Shown: piece by piece, positions 30,768 to 40,220 of the stretch | Numbering within the stretch: position 1 is the stretch's first letter | How the letters are laid out: every line of letters begins with the position of its first letter | NCBI GenBank assembly: GCA_903903985.1 | Contig: CAIVAT010000160.1 | Coordinates: forward strand, 20,219 to 84,218 | Direction: 5' to 3' | Origin: an uncultured Bacteroidales bacterium | GTDB lineage: Bacteria > Bacteroidota > Bacteroidia > Bacteroidales > FEN-979 | DNA length: 64,000 bases | Program-made: the position numbers and the translations under genes | The notes under the pieces: generated by a model | Seen by the model: only the letters and a program-made list of their open reading frames with translations | What the model was told of the DNA's origin: nothing | Database searches by the model: none

Positions 30768-32552
30768 TTATTTGTTTGCCGGAAGCGAATAAAGATGAAT
30801 AAAATCTGGGAGGATGTCCTGATAATGACGCGTTTTTGACACATGGCCGATGGCCAGGAATGAACCACGTGATGGATTCAGAAAGTTTCCCGGTATGAGT
30901 TTTAAGGATTCGTAGTACCTGGGACTCTGATCGCGGTCATAGCCATGAAAATCAACAGTTGAAACAATATTGAAGGTCGTATCGTTAAAGATGATCTCTT
31001 TCAGGTCATACCGCCAGTCACGGTTATAGCGGTAAATGATCATTTTCCTGCCATCGCAGGAGGCGGTGAAAAAAGCATCCGCAGGTTTGAGCGTGTCCAG
31101 GCCATAGGTTTTCCCCAGGTAATTTTGCTTTTCGCTGAAAACCGGCTCCCATTTTCCGGCGGAAATATTCAATTTTCTCAGGGAGTAAGCATATTTCCCA
31201 TCACTTTTATTTCGGGTGACGGTTAAAACAACATCGTGTGCCAGGACAGGGAAAAAACGGCCGATCGAAATGCCGATGTCCTTGATATTACGGTTCCACT
31301 CATTTATCGGTTGATTGTCATCCCCGGATAAAATTTTCCAGGAACCACCTGTTTTTCCATCCGGCTCGAACATCTTCAACCCCCATGACCCATTGTCCCC
31401 GATTTCAAGGATTTCGGTCCGGCCATCGCCATTGAAATCGCCGGCATGAATTGATCCTGCCGGGGTTCCTGACCTCCAAAGGACATTCAAACTTGTTTGC
31501 AGGCCATCGGCACTGTTGCAGATGTTTTCAACCGGGTTGAATACGCCCAGAAGACAACCTTTCTCTCCGATCACCATCAACTGATCGGTCCGGGTTGACA
31601 GAAATCTTCCTTTTACAATCTTTTTTACGGGGCCAACAGCCGATAATGCCGCAGCGTTGTTCAGGTTGATTCTTCTGAATTCACCTTTATCCCGGCAAAA
31701 GGCATAGGTGGCTATCCTGCCATCCTTGCGGATTACAGAAAGCCCATCGTTGCCTGTGTTAAAAAAATCGCCGGCAACAGCAAAATCATCCGGCCCGATT
31801 TCGCCAGGCGTGATGGGTTTATGAACCAATTCCCTTTCCAAAACAGAAACCTGGAAGGGAGGGTAGTTGAACTTCGGGATAAATCCTGCCGGCCTGGTCA
31901 TGTCGACCCTGGCTGAATCACCACGCCGGTCAACTGCACCTCCAAAGGAGATGAAATAATCATCAACGAGGATATCGGTGCTGCTGTTGTTCCAGAAATA
32001 AACCTGGAGTTTGTAACCGGGTTTAAAGGAAACAGAGGCAAGATCAAAGTATGTACTAATTTTAAACCACTTTCCCCTGGGAACTTCCGGATCATTCAGA
32101 GAGAGCCCCTGCCAGCAAACATTGACTCCCACTTCGTTGGAAGCCGTAAAAACAAGGCGTCCCTTCACTTCATTTTTCGTAGGAAACACATATACCCAGG
32201 CGCTTAATGCCACTGCCTTCAGGTTTTCAATGCCGATCTCCCCGGCGCTTCGTTCCACCACAATGCTGAAGCTGTTCTGCCCGAATGCTTTTACCGAATA
32301 TTGGCCCGAATGGGCCACACCTTTGTAAAACCCTCCGGGCATGTCTTTACCTGGCGCAACTTCAAAGTCATAATAAAGTGTATGCGGGGAAAGGTTGCTG
32401 GTTTTCCCCGGGGTGACAAACTCTTTTTCCGAACCTGCCGGCATTTTAACGACCTTGGTAAACGGAAAATATTTCAGCCCCAATGCCAGTACGACAACAG
32501 AAAGAAGCAGCAACAGGCCAAAAATGAGGAGTCTCTTATTTTTTTTATTCAT
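30768..32552 (-). CDS. Membrane-anchored protein with CBM-like and VCBS/FG-GAP-like repeats
   Basis: 594 aa. The N-terminus has an uncleaved or signal-type hydrophobic helix (LLIFGLLLLLSVVVLALGL). Residues about 55-205 form a beta-sandwich module (YYDFEVAPG, AWVYVFPTKNE, LQVYFWNNSSTDILVDDYFI) akin to the C-terminal modules of the proteins at 47187 and 50876. The remaining part has VCBS-like segments (AVAGDFFNTGNDGLSVIRKD, HAGDFNGDGRTEILEIG), typical seven-bladed propellers with metal-binding DxNxDG loops. It starts 10 bp after the T9SS protein stop and ends 10 bp before the GH16 gene, so is co-transcribed. Likely binds or presents glycan at the cell surface; no enzymatic motif seen. Confidence 0.8.
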   Translation of the reverse strand: MNKKNKRLLIFGLLLLLSVVVLALGLKYFPFTKVVKMPAGSEKEFVTPGKTSNLSPHTLYYDFEVAPGKDMPGGFYKGVAHSGQYSVKAFGQNSFSIVVERSAGEIGIENLKAVALSAWVYVFPTKNEVKGRLVFTASNEVGVNVCWQGLSLNDPEVPRGKWFKISTYFDLASVSFKPGYKLQVYFWNNSSTDILVDDYFISFGGAVDRRGDSARVDMTRPAGFIPKFNYPPFQVSVLERELVHKPITPGEIGPDDFAVAGDFFNTGNDGLSVIRKDGRIATYAFCRDKGEFRRINLNNAAALSAVGPVKKIVKGRFLSTRTDQLMVIGEKGCLLGVFNPVENICNSADGLQTSLNVLWRSGTPAGSIHAGDFNGDGRTEILEIGDNGSWGLKMFEPDGKTGGSWKILSGDDNQPINEWNRNIKDIGISIGRFFPVLAHDVVLTVTRNKSDGKYAYSLRKLNISAGKWEPVFSEKQNYLGKTYGLDTLKPADAFFTASCDGRKMIIYRYNRDWRYDLKEIIFNDTTFNIVSTVDFHGYDRDQSPRYYESLKLIPGNFLNPSRGSFLAIGHVSKTRHYQDILPDFIHLYSLPANK

Positions 32553-32562
32553 CCGGAAAAAG

Positions 32563-35500
32563 TTAACGGATCAGCGTAAGTTTCAGGCTGCCCAGGTAAT
32601 CCCTGGTTTTCATCCGCAAAGTATAAACACCTGCCGGAAGCTGATTTCCCATCTCATCTTTGCCGTCCCATGCCTGGAAATAGGATCCGGGCTGCATCGC
32701 TGAATGACTCCAGCTGCGCACCTTCACTCCCTGCATCGAGTAAATTTCAAAGGCCACGTCCCTCGTTGCAGAAAGGACATACCTGATCTGTGTTTCTCCT
32801 GTAAACGGGTTGGGGAAATTTCCGCAAAGCCGGGTTTCATTTGATTTCAGGTCGCCGATATTCACGGGGAATGTGACATGCAGGGTGACAGGAATGACAA
32901 CCTTGTTGTTGTAGGCATCCTTTACTACCACATTGCATTGATAGTCACGCGGGGAAAGGCCTGCAGCATCGATCTTCATGATGACCATTCCCGACTGGTT
33001 GTGCATCAGGCTTCCCGTTGGATTCGTTAGCGAAACCCAGCTGTTTGGCAAGCCAGCGTTCATTATTTTAATGCTGCCGGGTTGTTCATGCGGCAGTCCT
33101 CCCAGGCCGTCGCCTCCAAGCTGGTACACCGCAAAAACGTCATTGAGCATTGGTTCATCAATGGTTCCCGTCACCGTGGCGATGGCCGTTTCGCCATGCC
33201 TGAGGACTCCTCTTCCACCCGTAGCTTCGCCATGCCAGTTCAGGGATGCCCCGTTGCCTGTTGTTCCAAGGAAAACAAGTTCTCCCAATGAACCGCCCGA
33301 GAAGTTGGTTGCACCGGTGACATTTACTCCCGGCGGGAAATCAAGTTTGATGTGTTTGATGGCTTCATTGTCGCTACCAAGATTATGCGCGGTAAACACC
33401 CAGTTGAAAGACTCGCCGGGCACAAACCCATTGGTGCTGCAGGAAATATATGAGCCGGTGAGGTTGTCGGGGTAATCATCCTTTTTATTGGCGGTGGTAT
33501 CAAAAACCATCACCGAATAATTGAGGATCCCGCCACCCAGGTTGGTCAGATAAACCTGTTCCATTGCATTTTGACCTGTCACCAGTGTTTTTTCGACAGA
33601 ATGCGGTGTTACGGAAAGGACGGGTACAGTCCCTTCAATCAGCGGGAGTTTGATTAAATCGAGTAAACAGCCATCCCAGCCTGCAGCCACGGAATAATCC
33701 TTGTGATAAACCCATGAGAGTGTGTGAAAACCGGCCGGGACAGGAAAGGTTTCTTTGCTCCATGGAATCACTCCGTCCCACTTGCCCATTTCAAAACTGT
33801 CGATATAAAATGCCATGTAATCGTATCCATGATTGCCGCTCGGATCTTTTTCACAAGACACATATTTGTAAAAACTGATCTCTCCGGCCGCTAAAACCTG
33901 GGCGGTGATGTTCAGGATGCTCTCGGCATTGTCGGTCACAACACCTGACCGGGCACTGTAGTTCCCTTCATATCTAACGCCTTGTTCAATGATCCATGGC
34001 CACTGTCCGGTGCTGTACCATGGAAATTTATTCAGGTTGCCTGTTTCAAAATCCTCTGTGATTTCGCCCGAAAACAGGTACAGCGTATCGGTACTGGTTA
34101 AATCATTGTCGGCGGTCATGACCGACTTTATCTGGTACAGGTGTTCAAACGATGCGGAATTGCCAACCGTAGCATGGAAGCTGACGATTTTAACCGAATC
34201 GGGTTTCAGCTGACTGATATTGGCAGCATTGACATTAAAGGTGAGATTTGTGTCAAGGGAAGAGAGCAGCATGTTTATGGACGAGGCTTTCGCCGTTCCG
34301 GCATTTTCAATGGTAACCAGCAGATCGGCACTTTCCCCGGCATCGGGAGTGCCGTTGTCTCCATCGTTAAATTGTGTACCGGTGATGCGGAAGATGGGGG
34401 CATGAGCAACGAGATCCAGGGGCCGCTGAAAACTCAGTTCAAGCGCCTGGACATGCATGTTAAGGGTAAACGAATGATTATCAGGCACTGATGATGACAC
34501 TTTGAACGAAAATGCATCGGGGAGGGTCATCGATTGACCACCGGCAATCACTGCAATGGTTTCGGTGCTGTCGGTCAGGGTGATATAAGGATCCGATTCG
34601 GTAATGGAGATGGCAACCTGGTGCAGCGTTTGACTACCCAAATCGTTGACCTGGAGCGTAATTTTTGCCGTTTCGCCGAATTCGATCAGGTTGTCGTCGC
34701 CTGAAGTGATGGTTTGATTGATCAGCAGGCCCTGTGCGTTGAACAGCAATACTTTGGTTGAAGAGATGTTGTTGTTGTCAGTCACCTGGAATTTGACCGG
34801 GAGATTCTGATATCCCTGCGTGGGGGTGCCGGAAAAAAGTCCATCTTCCGATATCTGCATTTCCGGGGGAAACCCGCATGCAGTAAATTTATCAAGGGTA
34901 TTGGCCGTGATAGCAGGTCCATCATGAAAGGCAGAATACTGGTAGTTTTTATTATCTCCCGAAGACATTCCGCCTGTCCACGAAGTTCCTGCAGGGTACA
35001 CCATGTCACCGTAGTAATATTCAATGGTTCCGTTGGGATAGAGCTTTACTGCGAAATTCAGGTTGGAACTGCCCTGCATATTGTAAATGGAAGCCTTCCA
35101 GCGGATAATCGCATAGTTGGCGTTGCCCTCGAACCAGATCCCCTGCCCTGCCGTGGGGTAAATCATGAGGTCGCTCATGAACGGGGAAAGGATGCTTGTC
35201 TGCCTGAACAATAACGATTCATCAATGATATATGGCCAGGTATAGGGCTGATCGTCGAACAGGATATATCCGTCGGCATAAACATATATTTTATTGATGG
35301 TTTTCTTGTAAAACGGGAAATCGAAATCGAGGCTTTTGATGGCAAAACCGGAATTGTTGCTGGTAAGTGTCAGCTGCTGGGCCGTAACTGCAGGGAAAGC
35401 AGCAGGGCTGGTTGTTTCGGGATAATTAAGTTTTACATCCCAAAGATAGGGCGGGGTCCCTCCGCTGGCAGCCATCTGGACATTGTAAGGCTGGTATAGT

Positions 35501-36984
35501 TGCGCCGGTGGCAATGATGCGTTGGTTATTACCGGCTTGGCTACATTCAGGGTATAGTTGAGTCCCAGCCGGGTAACGGTGTTGTTTTCGATTGGGACAT
35601 TTGAAACCGGATAATTTGTGATAATCGCCGGTGTAACCGAATAATCGATCAGCGCCCAGTTAACGATCTCTCCGGAAGCATACCCTGACGGATCGATTTC
35701 CTGCACCTGGAGAAAGAACCTTGCGGGCTGGTTGTTGGTCAATTGCGCGATCAGCGGCGCAAGGTCGAGCCCGAATTCAATGGTTTTATCCGCCGGGGTG
35801 TCTCCTCCCTGCATATAATGGTCTCCTCCCTGGTAGTTGAAGATCGGAAATTCCAGCACAAAGGAGGGCACGTTTGCCGTTATGTCGTTATTTATACCCG
35901 CAGTGACCTTGATCTTGTTTCGGGAAGTGTGCTTCAGGGTAACCTTCATGGTGAGTTTCGGCGAACAGGTGCTCTTCACATCGAGTACATAGATGGTATG
36001 GTTCCAGATACCGCCATATTCCATGTCGTCGGCCAGGTTTTTATACATGGTGTAACAAAATCCCTGGTCGCACCAGCCGGTCCCTGAATAGCCATTGGCA
36101 AATTTCAATCCGCCTATTTCCCAGTCATGCATGTCGACCACCCCATCGCCATTGATGTCAATGGTATTTGTATACTTGCCATCCCCGTTGAAATCGTAAC
36201 GGATGGAATCATTATATCCGCAGATGGTCCAGCCATGCGACGGGCTTCCTCCCCAGAAAGTCTGCACATATTTTCCCGCTTCAGGGGTCCCAGCGGGCAG
36301 GAAGGCAACCGGCGGGCCGAAGTACTGGCCGTAAATGTTGCCGACTCCTCCAACAGGAGCTCCTTCCAGGTGGTCGAAGAGCCAGTATTTCAGCGTTTGC
36401 AATCCTTCCGGTGTATCGACACGGATTCCTTTCACCGAATTGAGGCGGTTCGCCATTCCATTGTAATATTTATCGTACCCCGAAATCCAGCGGGTATATC
36501 CGCCGGTATTGAGCGCACCGCCATAATCGGCCACATTCATGTTCCCGCATGCCTTTACGATCTCCCAGGAATCAAAAAAACTGGCTCCTGTATAATTGTC
36601 ACCCTCATTGAGAAAATCCCAGGTGAAATGGGTCGGGTACTGGTTTTCAATCAGACTGGCAGAAAGGCCGCGAACACGGTCGATCTCATAGGTAAAATTG
36701 AATGCAATGCCCGAAGACTGTCCGCATTCATATCCCGACTGCTGGGTAATCGACCTGAAATATGGTCGCGTGGAATTATCGATGCTTGTTGGTAAAAGCG
36801 GGGCATTCGCTCCTTTATATAATTCCGGAACCTCCAGTTCAGGGATATTCGAAAGCACAAAAAGTTCATCCGGGGTAAGGGAAACAGGTTCAAGGCCTTT
36901 CTGGAAGGGAAGATCCTGGGCAAATGACCGGGATCCGGAAAAAACAATCAAAATCAGGAAGAAAAATAATAATAGGTGTTTCAT
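32563..36984 (-). CDS. Large T9SS-secreted protein with papain-like (C1) peptidase domain
   Basis: 1473 aa. Signal peptide MKHLLLFFFLILIVFSGSRS. Residues about 60-340 are papain-like: Q81/Q82 before C87 (QQSGYECGQSSGIAFNF, equivalent of CGSCWAF), H250 in SPSHGWTICGYND, and N297 in KFANGYSGTGWCDQGFCY (equivalent of NSWG). Calcium-like DINGDGVVDMHD lies at 276-287. Then come several beta-sandwich modules, an M6/MAM-like adhesion module (about 1010-1130, EDFETGNLNKFPWYSTG), CARDB-like NLGGG parts, and a T9SS type A sorting domain at the end (NFPNPFTGETQIRY...GVYTLRM). So it is exported over the outer membrane and anchored or released there. Proteolysis is predicted from the catalytic residues but not certain, as the surroundings of Cys and Asn are unusual. 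It is the second gene of the operon started by the AlgJ-like gene at 38477. Confidence 0.88.
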   Translation of the reverse strand: MKHLLLFFFLILIVFSGSRSFAQDLPFQKGLEPVSLTPDELFVLSNIPELEVPELYKGANAPLLPTSIDNSTRPYFRSITQQSGYECGQSSGIAFNFTYEIDRVRGLSASLIENQYPTHFTWDFLNEGDNYTGASFFDSWEIVKACGNMNVADYGGALNTGGYTRWISGYDKYYNGMANRLNSVKGIRVDTPEGLQTLKYWLFDHLEGAPVGGVGNIYGQYFGPPVAFLPAGTPEAGKYVQTFWGGSPSHGWTICGYNDSIRYDFNGDGKYTNTIDINGDGVVDMHDWEIGGLKFANGYSGTGWCDQGFCYTMYKNLADDMEYGGIWNHTIYVLDVKSTCSPKLTMKVTLKHTSRNKIKVTAGINNDITANVPSFVLEFPIFNYQGGDHYMQGGDTPADKTIEFGLDLAPLIAQLTNNQPARFFLQVQEIDPSGYASGEIVNWALIDYSVTPAIITNYPVSNVPIENNTVTRLGLNYTLNVAKPVITNASLPPAQLYQPYNVQMAASGGTPPYLWDVKLNYPETTSPAAFPAVTAQQLTLTSNNSGFAIKSLDFDFPFYKKTINKIYVYADGYILFDDQPYTWPYIIDESLLFRQTSILSPFMSDLMIYPTAGQGIWFEGNANYAIIRWKASIYNMQGSSNLNFAVKLYPNGTIEYYYGDMVYPAGTSWTGGMSSGDNKNYQYSAFHDGPAITANTLDKFTACGFPPEMQISEDGLFSGTPTQGYQNLPVKFQVTDNNNISSTKVLLFNAQGLLINQTITSGDDNLIEFGETAKITLQVNDLGSQTLHQVAISITESDPYITLTDSTETIAVIAGGQSMTLPDAFSFKVSSSVPDNHSFTLNMHVQALELSFQRPLDLVAHAPIFRITGTQFNDGDNGTPDAGESADLLVTIENAGTAKASSINMLLSSLDTNLTFNVNAANISQLKPDSVKIVSFHATVGNSASFEHLYQIKSVMTADNDLTSTDTLYLFSGEITEDFETGNLNKFPWYSTGQWPWIIEQGVRYEGNYSARSGVVTDNAESILNITAQVLAAGEISFYKYVSCEKDPSGNHGYDYMAFYIDSFEMGKWDGVIPWSKETFPVPAGFHTLSWVYHKDYSVAAGWDGCLLDLIKLPLIEGTVPVLSVTPHSVEKTLVTGQNAMEQVYLTNLGGGILNYSVMVFDTTANKKDDYPDNLTGSYISCSTNGFVPGESFNWVFTAHNLGSDNEAIKHIKLDFPPGVNVTGATNFSGGSLGELVFLGTTGNGASLNWHGEATGGRGVLRHGETAIATVTGTIDEPMLNDVFAVYQLGGDGLGGLPHEQPGSIKIMNAGLPNSWVSLTNPTGSLMHNQSGMVIMKIDAAGLSPRDYQCNVVVKDAYNNKVVIPVTLHVTFPVNIGDLKSNETRLCGNFPNPFTGETQIRYVLSATRDVAFEIYSMQGVKVRSWSHSAMQPGSYFQAWDGKDEMGNQLPAGVYTLRMKTRDYLGSLKLTLIR

Positions 36985-37013
36985 GATGATGCCCCCGTTA
37001 GGTTAGTACAAAT

Positions 37014-38477
37014 TTAAGGTTTCTTTTTCGATTGATTATAGGTATAAATGGCATTCAGCAATATTGCCGAATCCACCGGCATGTTCTGGTCATGCGCGTT
37101 TTTTGTGATCTGTTTGATCCATTCCGTGTTGTTTTTGATATTCATCGAGATGTATTGAATGGTATCCCAATAGCCTTTCCCCGGCAGGTTGTTGTAGTTC
37201 GAAAAAAAAACGTACTCGGCATTGATACGAATCGTTTTTTCGAGTGTCATTTGTTCCCGCAAGGCCCTTCCCGAAATAAACTGAAACCATTGACGGTCAT
37301 TCCTGATTTCATTTTCAATTCCGTACAGCAGGGGGTCTTTTATTTCGGGATGAAAGGCCAGAAAGGCCTCATCGGCAAAATTCCAGAAGCCACAATGCAG
37401 GTTGATCTCTGAAACCATCAACAGGATCACATCATACTTTTTCAATTTTTCGCGAAGGCTCGATTTATCAACATATTCCGGCGGATTATTATTCTGGTTC
37501 GGATACATTTTCTTGTTGTAATACCAGAAATCCTGTTTCCCGAACATCTTTTTTCCGTACGACTCAACCAATGTGATATAATAGCTGTCGGCAACCACGA
37601 GTGCTGAAAGGATCCCTGCAGGGATTGAATGAAAGGGAACCATTGGATAAGCCCCCGGAGTGGGTTCAAGCGGACATGCCAGGTTCAGCATTTCGCCAAT
37701 GTCATAGTCTGATCCCAATGACCTGCTGGAAAGGTGCATTTTACGGACTTGAAAAAACGGCATTTTGACGTTTGAAACCGTTGACAGGAACCTGGATATT
37801 GTATCAGCAGCGATATGGGCACCATACATACTCCAGTGCATGCCATAGCGCGGGAACAGCGCGTAACGGGAGGTGTCTTTCATCTTCAGAAAGTAGCTGT
37901 GCAAATCCATGAAAGTCAAACCCAGCTCCTGTGAACGCTGCAACATGTATTCATAGTTGGTCAGTGTTCGTTTTTCCGGATGGAACCGTCCGGGAATGAA
38001 CTCGGGGTAAAAACCTGCTTTACCGGGTTCATAGACTAACAAAAGCGGGATGTGGTATGCATTGAGGCTGTCCATTACATTTTTGAGGCGTGACAATTTC
38101 TTGTCAATGGCGGCAGTGCCGATAAAATATTCACCCGTATACTCATGAATATATCCCTCTTCATACAGGTACCTGTTTTTCCCGCGGATAAAGCCATCAG
38201 CATGAATGATCCCGTAAAGGCTGTAGTCGCATTGATTGCTGATGCGAACCAGCGAATTGCGCAGGCCGAGATGGTCGTTGAATTGTTTTGTAATTTCATC
38301 CTGGAAATTGGAGGAAAACCATCTTCGCCAGGTAAAATATTTCAGCGAAGGAGAAGGATTCTGGCTAAAAAACCCATTCAGCGGTGATTCTTTAAATACA
38401 GGATAACACAATTGCAGCGACGAAATTGCCAACAACAGAAGTACAAGGGAAAAAAGGATCAATTTGGTCGCTCTCAT
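37014..38477 (-). CDS. AlgJ/AlgX-like SGNH-type O-acyltransfer protein (copy 1)
   Basis: 487 aa. One N-terminal transmembrane anchor (LILFSLVLLLLAISSLQLC), then a periplasmic domain of the AlgX/AlgJ/DltD SGNH-like type. Key residues: the RISNQCDYSLYG region, MKDTSRYALFPRYGMHWSMYGAHIA (His of the D-x-HW type) and SALVVADSYYITL (ADS-type Ser motif), with the helical tail FISGRALREQMTLEKTIR. Related proteins at 42990-44282 and 45858-47003 share the same order. In alginate systems AlgJ/AlgX transfers acetyl from the MBOAT protein AlgI onto the polymer (established). Here the MBOAT is at 44284. A perfect -7 element lies upstream. It leads an operon with the T9SS, VCBS and GH16 genes. Confidence 0.85.
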   Translation of the reverse strand: MRATKLILFSLVLLLLAISSLQLCYPVFKESPLNGFFSQNPSPSLKYFTWRRWFSSNFQDEITKQFNDHLGLRNSLVRISNQCDYSLYGIIHADGFIRGKNRYLYEEGYIHEYTGEYFIGTAAIDKKLSRLKNVMDSLNAYHIPLLLVYEPGKAGFYPEFIPGRFHPEKRTLTNYEYMLQRSQELGLTFMDLHSYFLKMKDTSRYALFPRYGMHWSMYGAHIAADTISRFLSTVSNVKMPFFQVRKMHLSSRSLGSDYDIGEMLNLACPLEPTPGAYPMVPFHSIPAGILSALVVADSYYITLVESYGKKMFGKQDFWYYNKKMYPNQNNNPPEYVDKSSLREKLKKYDVILLMVSEINLHCGFWNFADEAFLAFHPEIKDPLLYGIENEIRNDRQWFQFISGRALREQMTLEKTIRINAEYVFFSNYNNLPGKGYWDTIQYISMNIKNNTEWIKQITKNAHDQNMPVDSAILLNAIYTYNQSKKKP

Positions 38478-38549
38478 TCGTTCAATCCGGAACTTGAATT
38501 TTTAATCTTTACAATGTGTAAACTCTTGCAATGTTTGGCAGTTCCATTA

Positions 38550-38557
38550 CAAAACTA
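38550..38557 (-). promoter_or_regulatory. -7 promoter element of the AlgJ-like/T9SS/GH16 operon
   Basis: TAGTTTTG on the minus strand is a perfect TAnnTTTG, about 73 bp before the ATG at 38477. No TTAAnA ladder is present. Confidence 0.55.
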
Positions 38558-38641
38558 AGGAAATTTGAGACCCGGTTGTTAATTTTTCATATTTTTACCC
38601 GTTTAATGATTCTCCAATATTGAGTAAAAACATATGCCCTG

Positions 38642-40210
38642 ATGAAAAGACAATCCGATTTTTTATTCATCGTATTATTGCTGGCAGTCTCTCTTCTTTA
38701 CGGTTATCATGATATTCTTTTTGCACGCCCGAGCTATCATCACATATGGAGGCAGGCAGATTGTTTATCCATCACCATGAATTATTATCAGGATAACAAT
38801 AATTTTTTCAGGCCTTCGATACACTGGGTTGGAGACAAGGGAGGAAGAACGATCAGCGAATTCCCCATCATTTATTTCTCCGTGGCACAATTGTGGAAAA
38901 TTTTAGGGTACCATGAGGCCATTTTCAGGCTGCTGGATGTCCTGATCGTATTTGCCGGCCTTTTCTGCCTTTTCCGCCTTGCCCGTGAATTTTTATCCGA
39001 TACTTTCTGGGCCATCTTCATACCGCTTTTTCTCTTCAGTTCACCTGTTCTGGGTTATTTTACAAATAATTTCCTGGCCGATGCCCCCGCATTTGGCCTG
39101 ATGCTGGTTGCCTGCTATTTTTATTGGAAAGCTTACGCAGGGCAAAGCAATAAATGGTATTACCTTTCCTTTTTCTTTTTCCTGCTTGCCGGCTTGCTTA
39201 AAATCTCCTCCCTGGTAATATTTATCGCCCTTTTTGTTATCCAGTGCTACAGCATTGTATTCAGCCGGGGTAAAAACACCTGGTATCACAGGGCATCGCG
39301 ATTGTGGCCATACCTGGTGGTCCTGATCCTGACATATGCATGGTACAGTTATTCAGGGTATTATAACCGGCATAATTTAAATGGGATCTTCCTCCAGGGA
39401 ATCCTTCCCATTTGGGGAATTGATGCCGCTGCACGAAAGGATATTCTGGGGAAACTGGTAAAAGAACTTCTGCCCGGTTTCTTCAACATTCCGGCGCTTA
39501 TACTTATTTTAGCCATGTTTGCCTCACTGGTTGTCTTCTTTAAAAAAACATCCCGCTTTTTTCTCTTTCTATGTTTGCTGGTATATGGCGGCTGTGCCGG
39601 ATTCATTCTTCTTTTTTTCCAGGTTTTCAACGTACACGATTATTACCTGCTCAATTTACTGGTATTCATACCATTGACGTTACTCGCTTTTCTGGATTTC
39701 CTAAAAAGAAACTGCCCTTCCCTGTTTCAAAACACCATCATGAAAATTATTGCAGCACTGGGGGTGGTGGTTTTGCTATACATGGGCGCCGTTTATACAC
39801 GAATGAAATATTATCCCCGGCAGGATTTTGTTCAGAAAAGCATCCTCGTCAACAAGGATAAAATAGCTCAATGGATCATGTGGTCAGACTATTGTTCAAA
39901 ATATTACAAGGCATTTGAGACCATTACGCCTTACCTCAGGGAATTGGGATTAAAGAGAAACGACCTGGTTTACAGCATCCCCGACGGAACCATCAACGTA
40001 ACCCTGTACCTGATGGATCAGAAAGGGTTCAGTGATTTTTATATCGGGGGCATTCCCGAAGATCAAAGGATGGAAACAGTAAAATCGCTTGGGGCCAGAT
40101 ACCTGATCATCAATGATTCAGCTTTGTACCGAAAGCCTTTTCTGGCCCCATACCTTCTGCACAAAATCGGCACCTACAAGAATGTGGAAATCTTTGATCT
40201 GAAACTTTAA
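38642..40210 (+). CDS. GT-C type membrane glycosyltransferase (copy 1)
   Basis: 522 aa, about 11 transmembrane helices. It has the first-loop acidic or His/Arg-rich motif of GT-C enzymes (YHHIWRQADCLSITMNYYQD) near residue 32-51. The helices and a periplasmic C-terminal domain (PYLRELGLKRNDLVYSIPDG) are in line with ArnT/PMT-like transferases. These take sugars from polyprenyl phosphates and add them to lipids, glycans or proteins at the periplasmic face. It is the only plus-strand gene in an otherwise leftward cluster and ends 10 bp from the convergent stop of the GT2 gene at 40221, which may supply its donor. Confidence 0.85.
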   Translation: MKRQSDFLFIVLLLAVSLLYGYHDILFARPSYHHIWRQADCLSITMNYYQDNNNFFRPSIHWVGDKGGRTISEFPIIYFSVAQLWKILGYHEAIFRLLDVLIVFAGLFCLFRLAREFLSDTFWAIFIPLFLFSSPVLGYFTNNFLADAPAFGLMLVACYFYWKAYAGQSNKWYYLSFFFFLLAGLLKISSLVIFIALFVIQCYSIVFSRGKNTWYHRASRLWPYLVVLILTYAWYSYSGYYNRHNLNGIFLQGILPIWGIDAAARKDILGKLVKELLPGFFNIPALILILAMFASLVVFFKKTSRFFLFLCLLVYGGCAGFILLFFQVFNVHDYYLLNLLVFIPLTLLAFLDFLKRNCPSLFQNTIMKIIAALGVVVLLYMGAVYTRMKYYPRQDFVQKSILVNKDKIAQWIMWSDYCSKYYKAFETITPYLRELGLKRNDLVYSIPDGTINVTLYLMDQKGFSDFYIGGIPEDQRMETVKSLGARYLIINDSALYRKPFLAPYLLHKIGTYKNVEIFDLKL

Positions 40211-40220
40211 TCCTTTTTAT

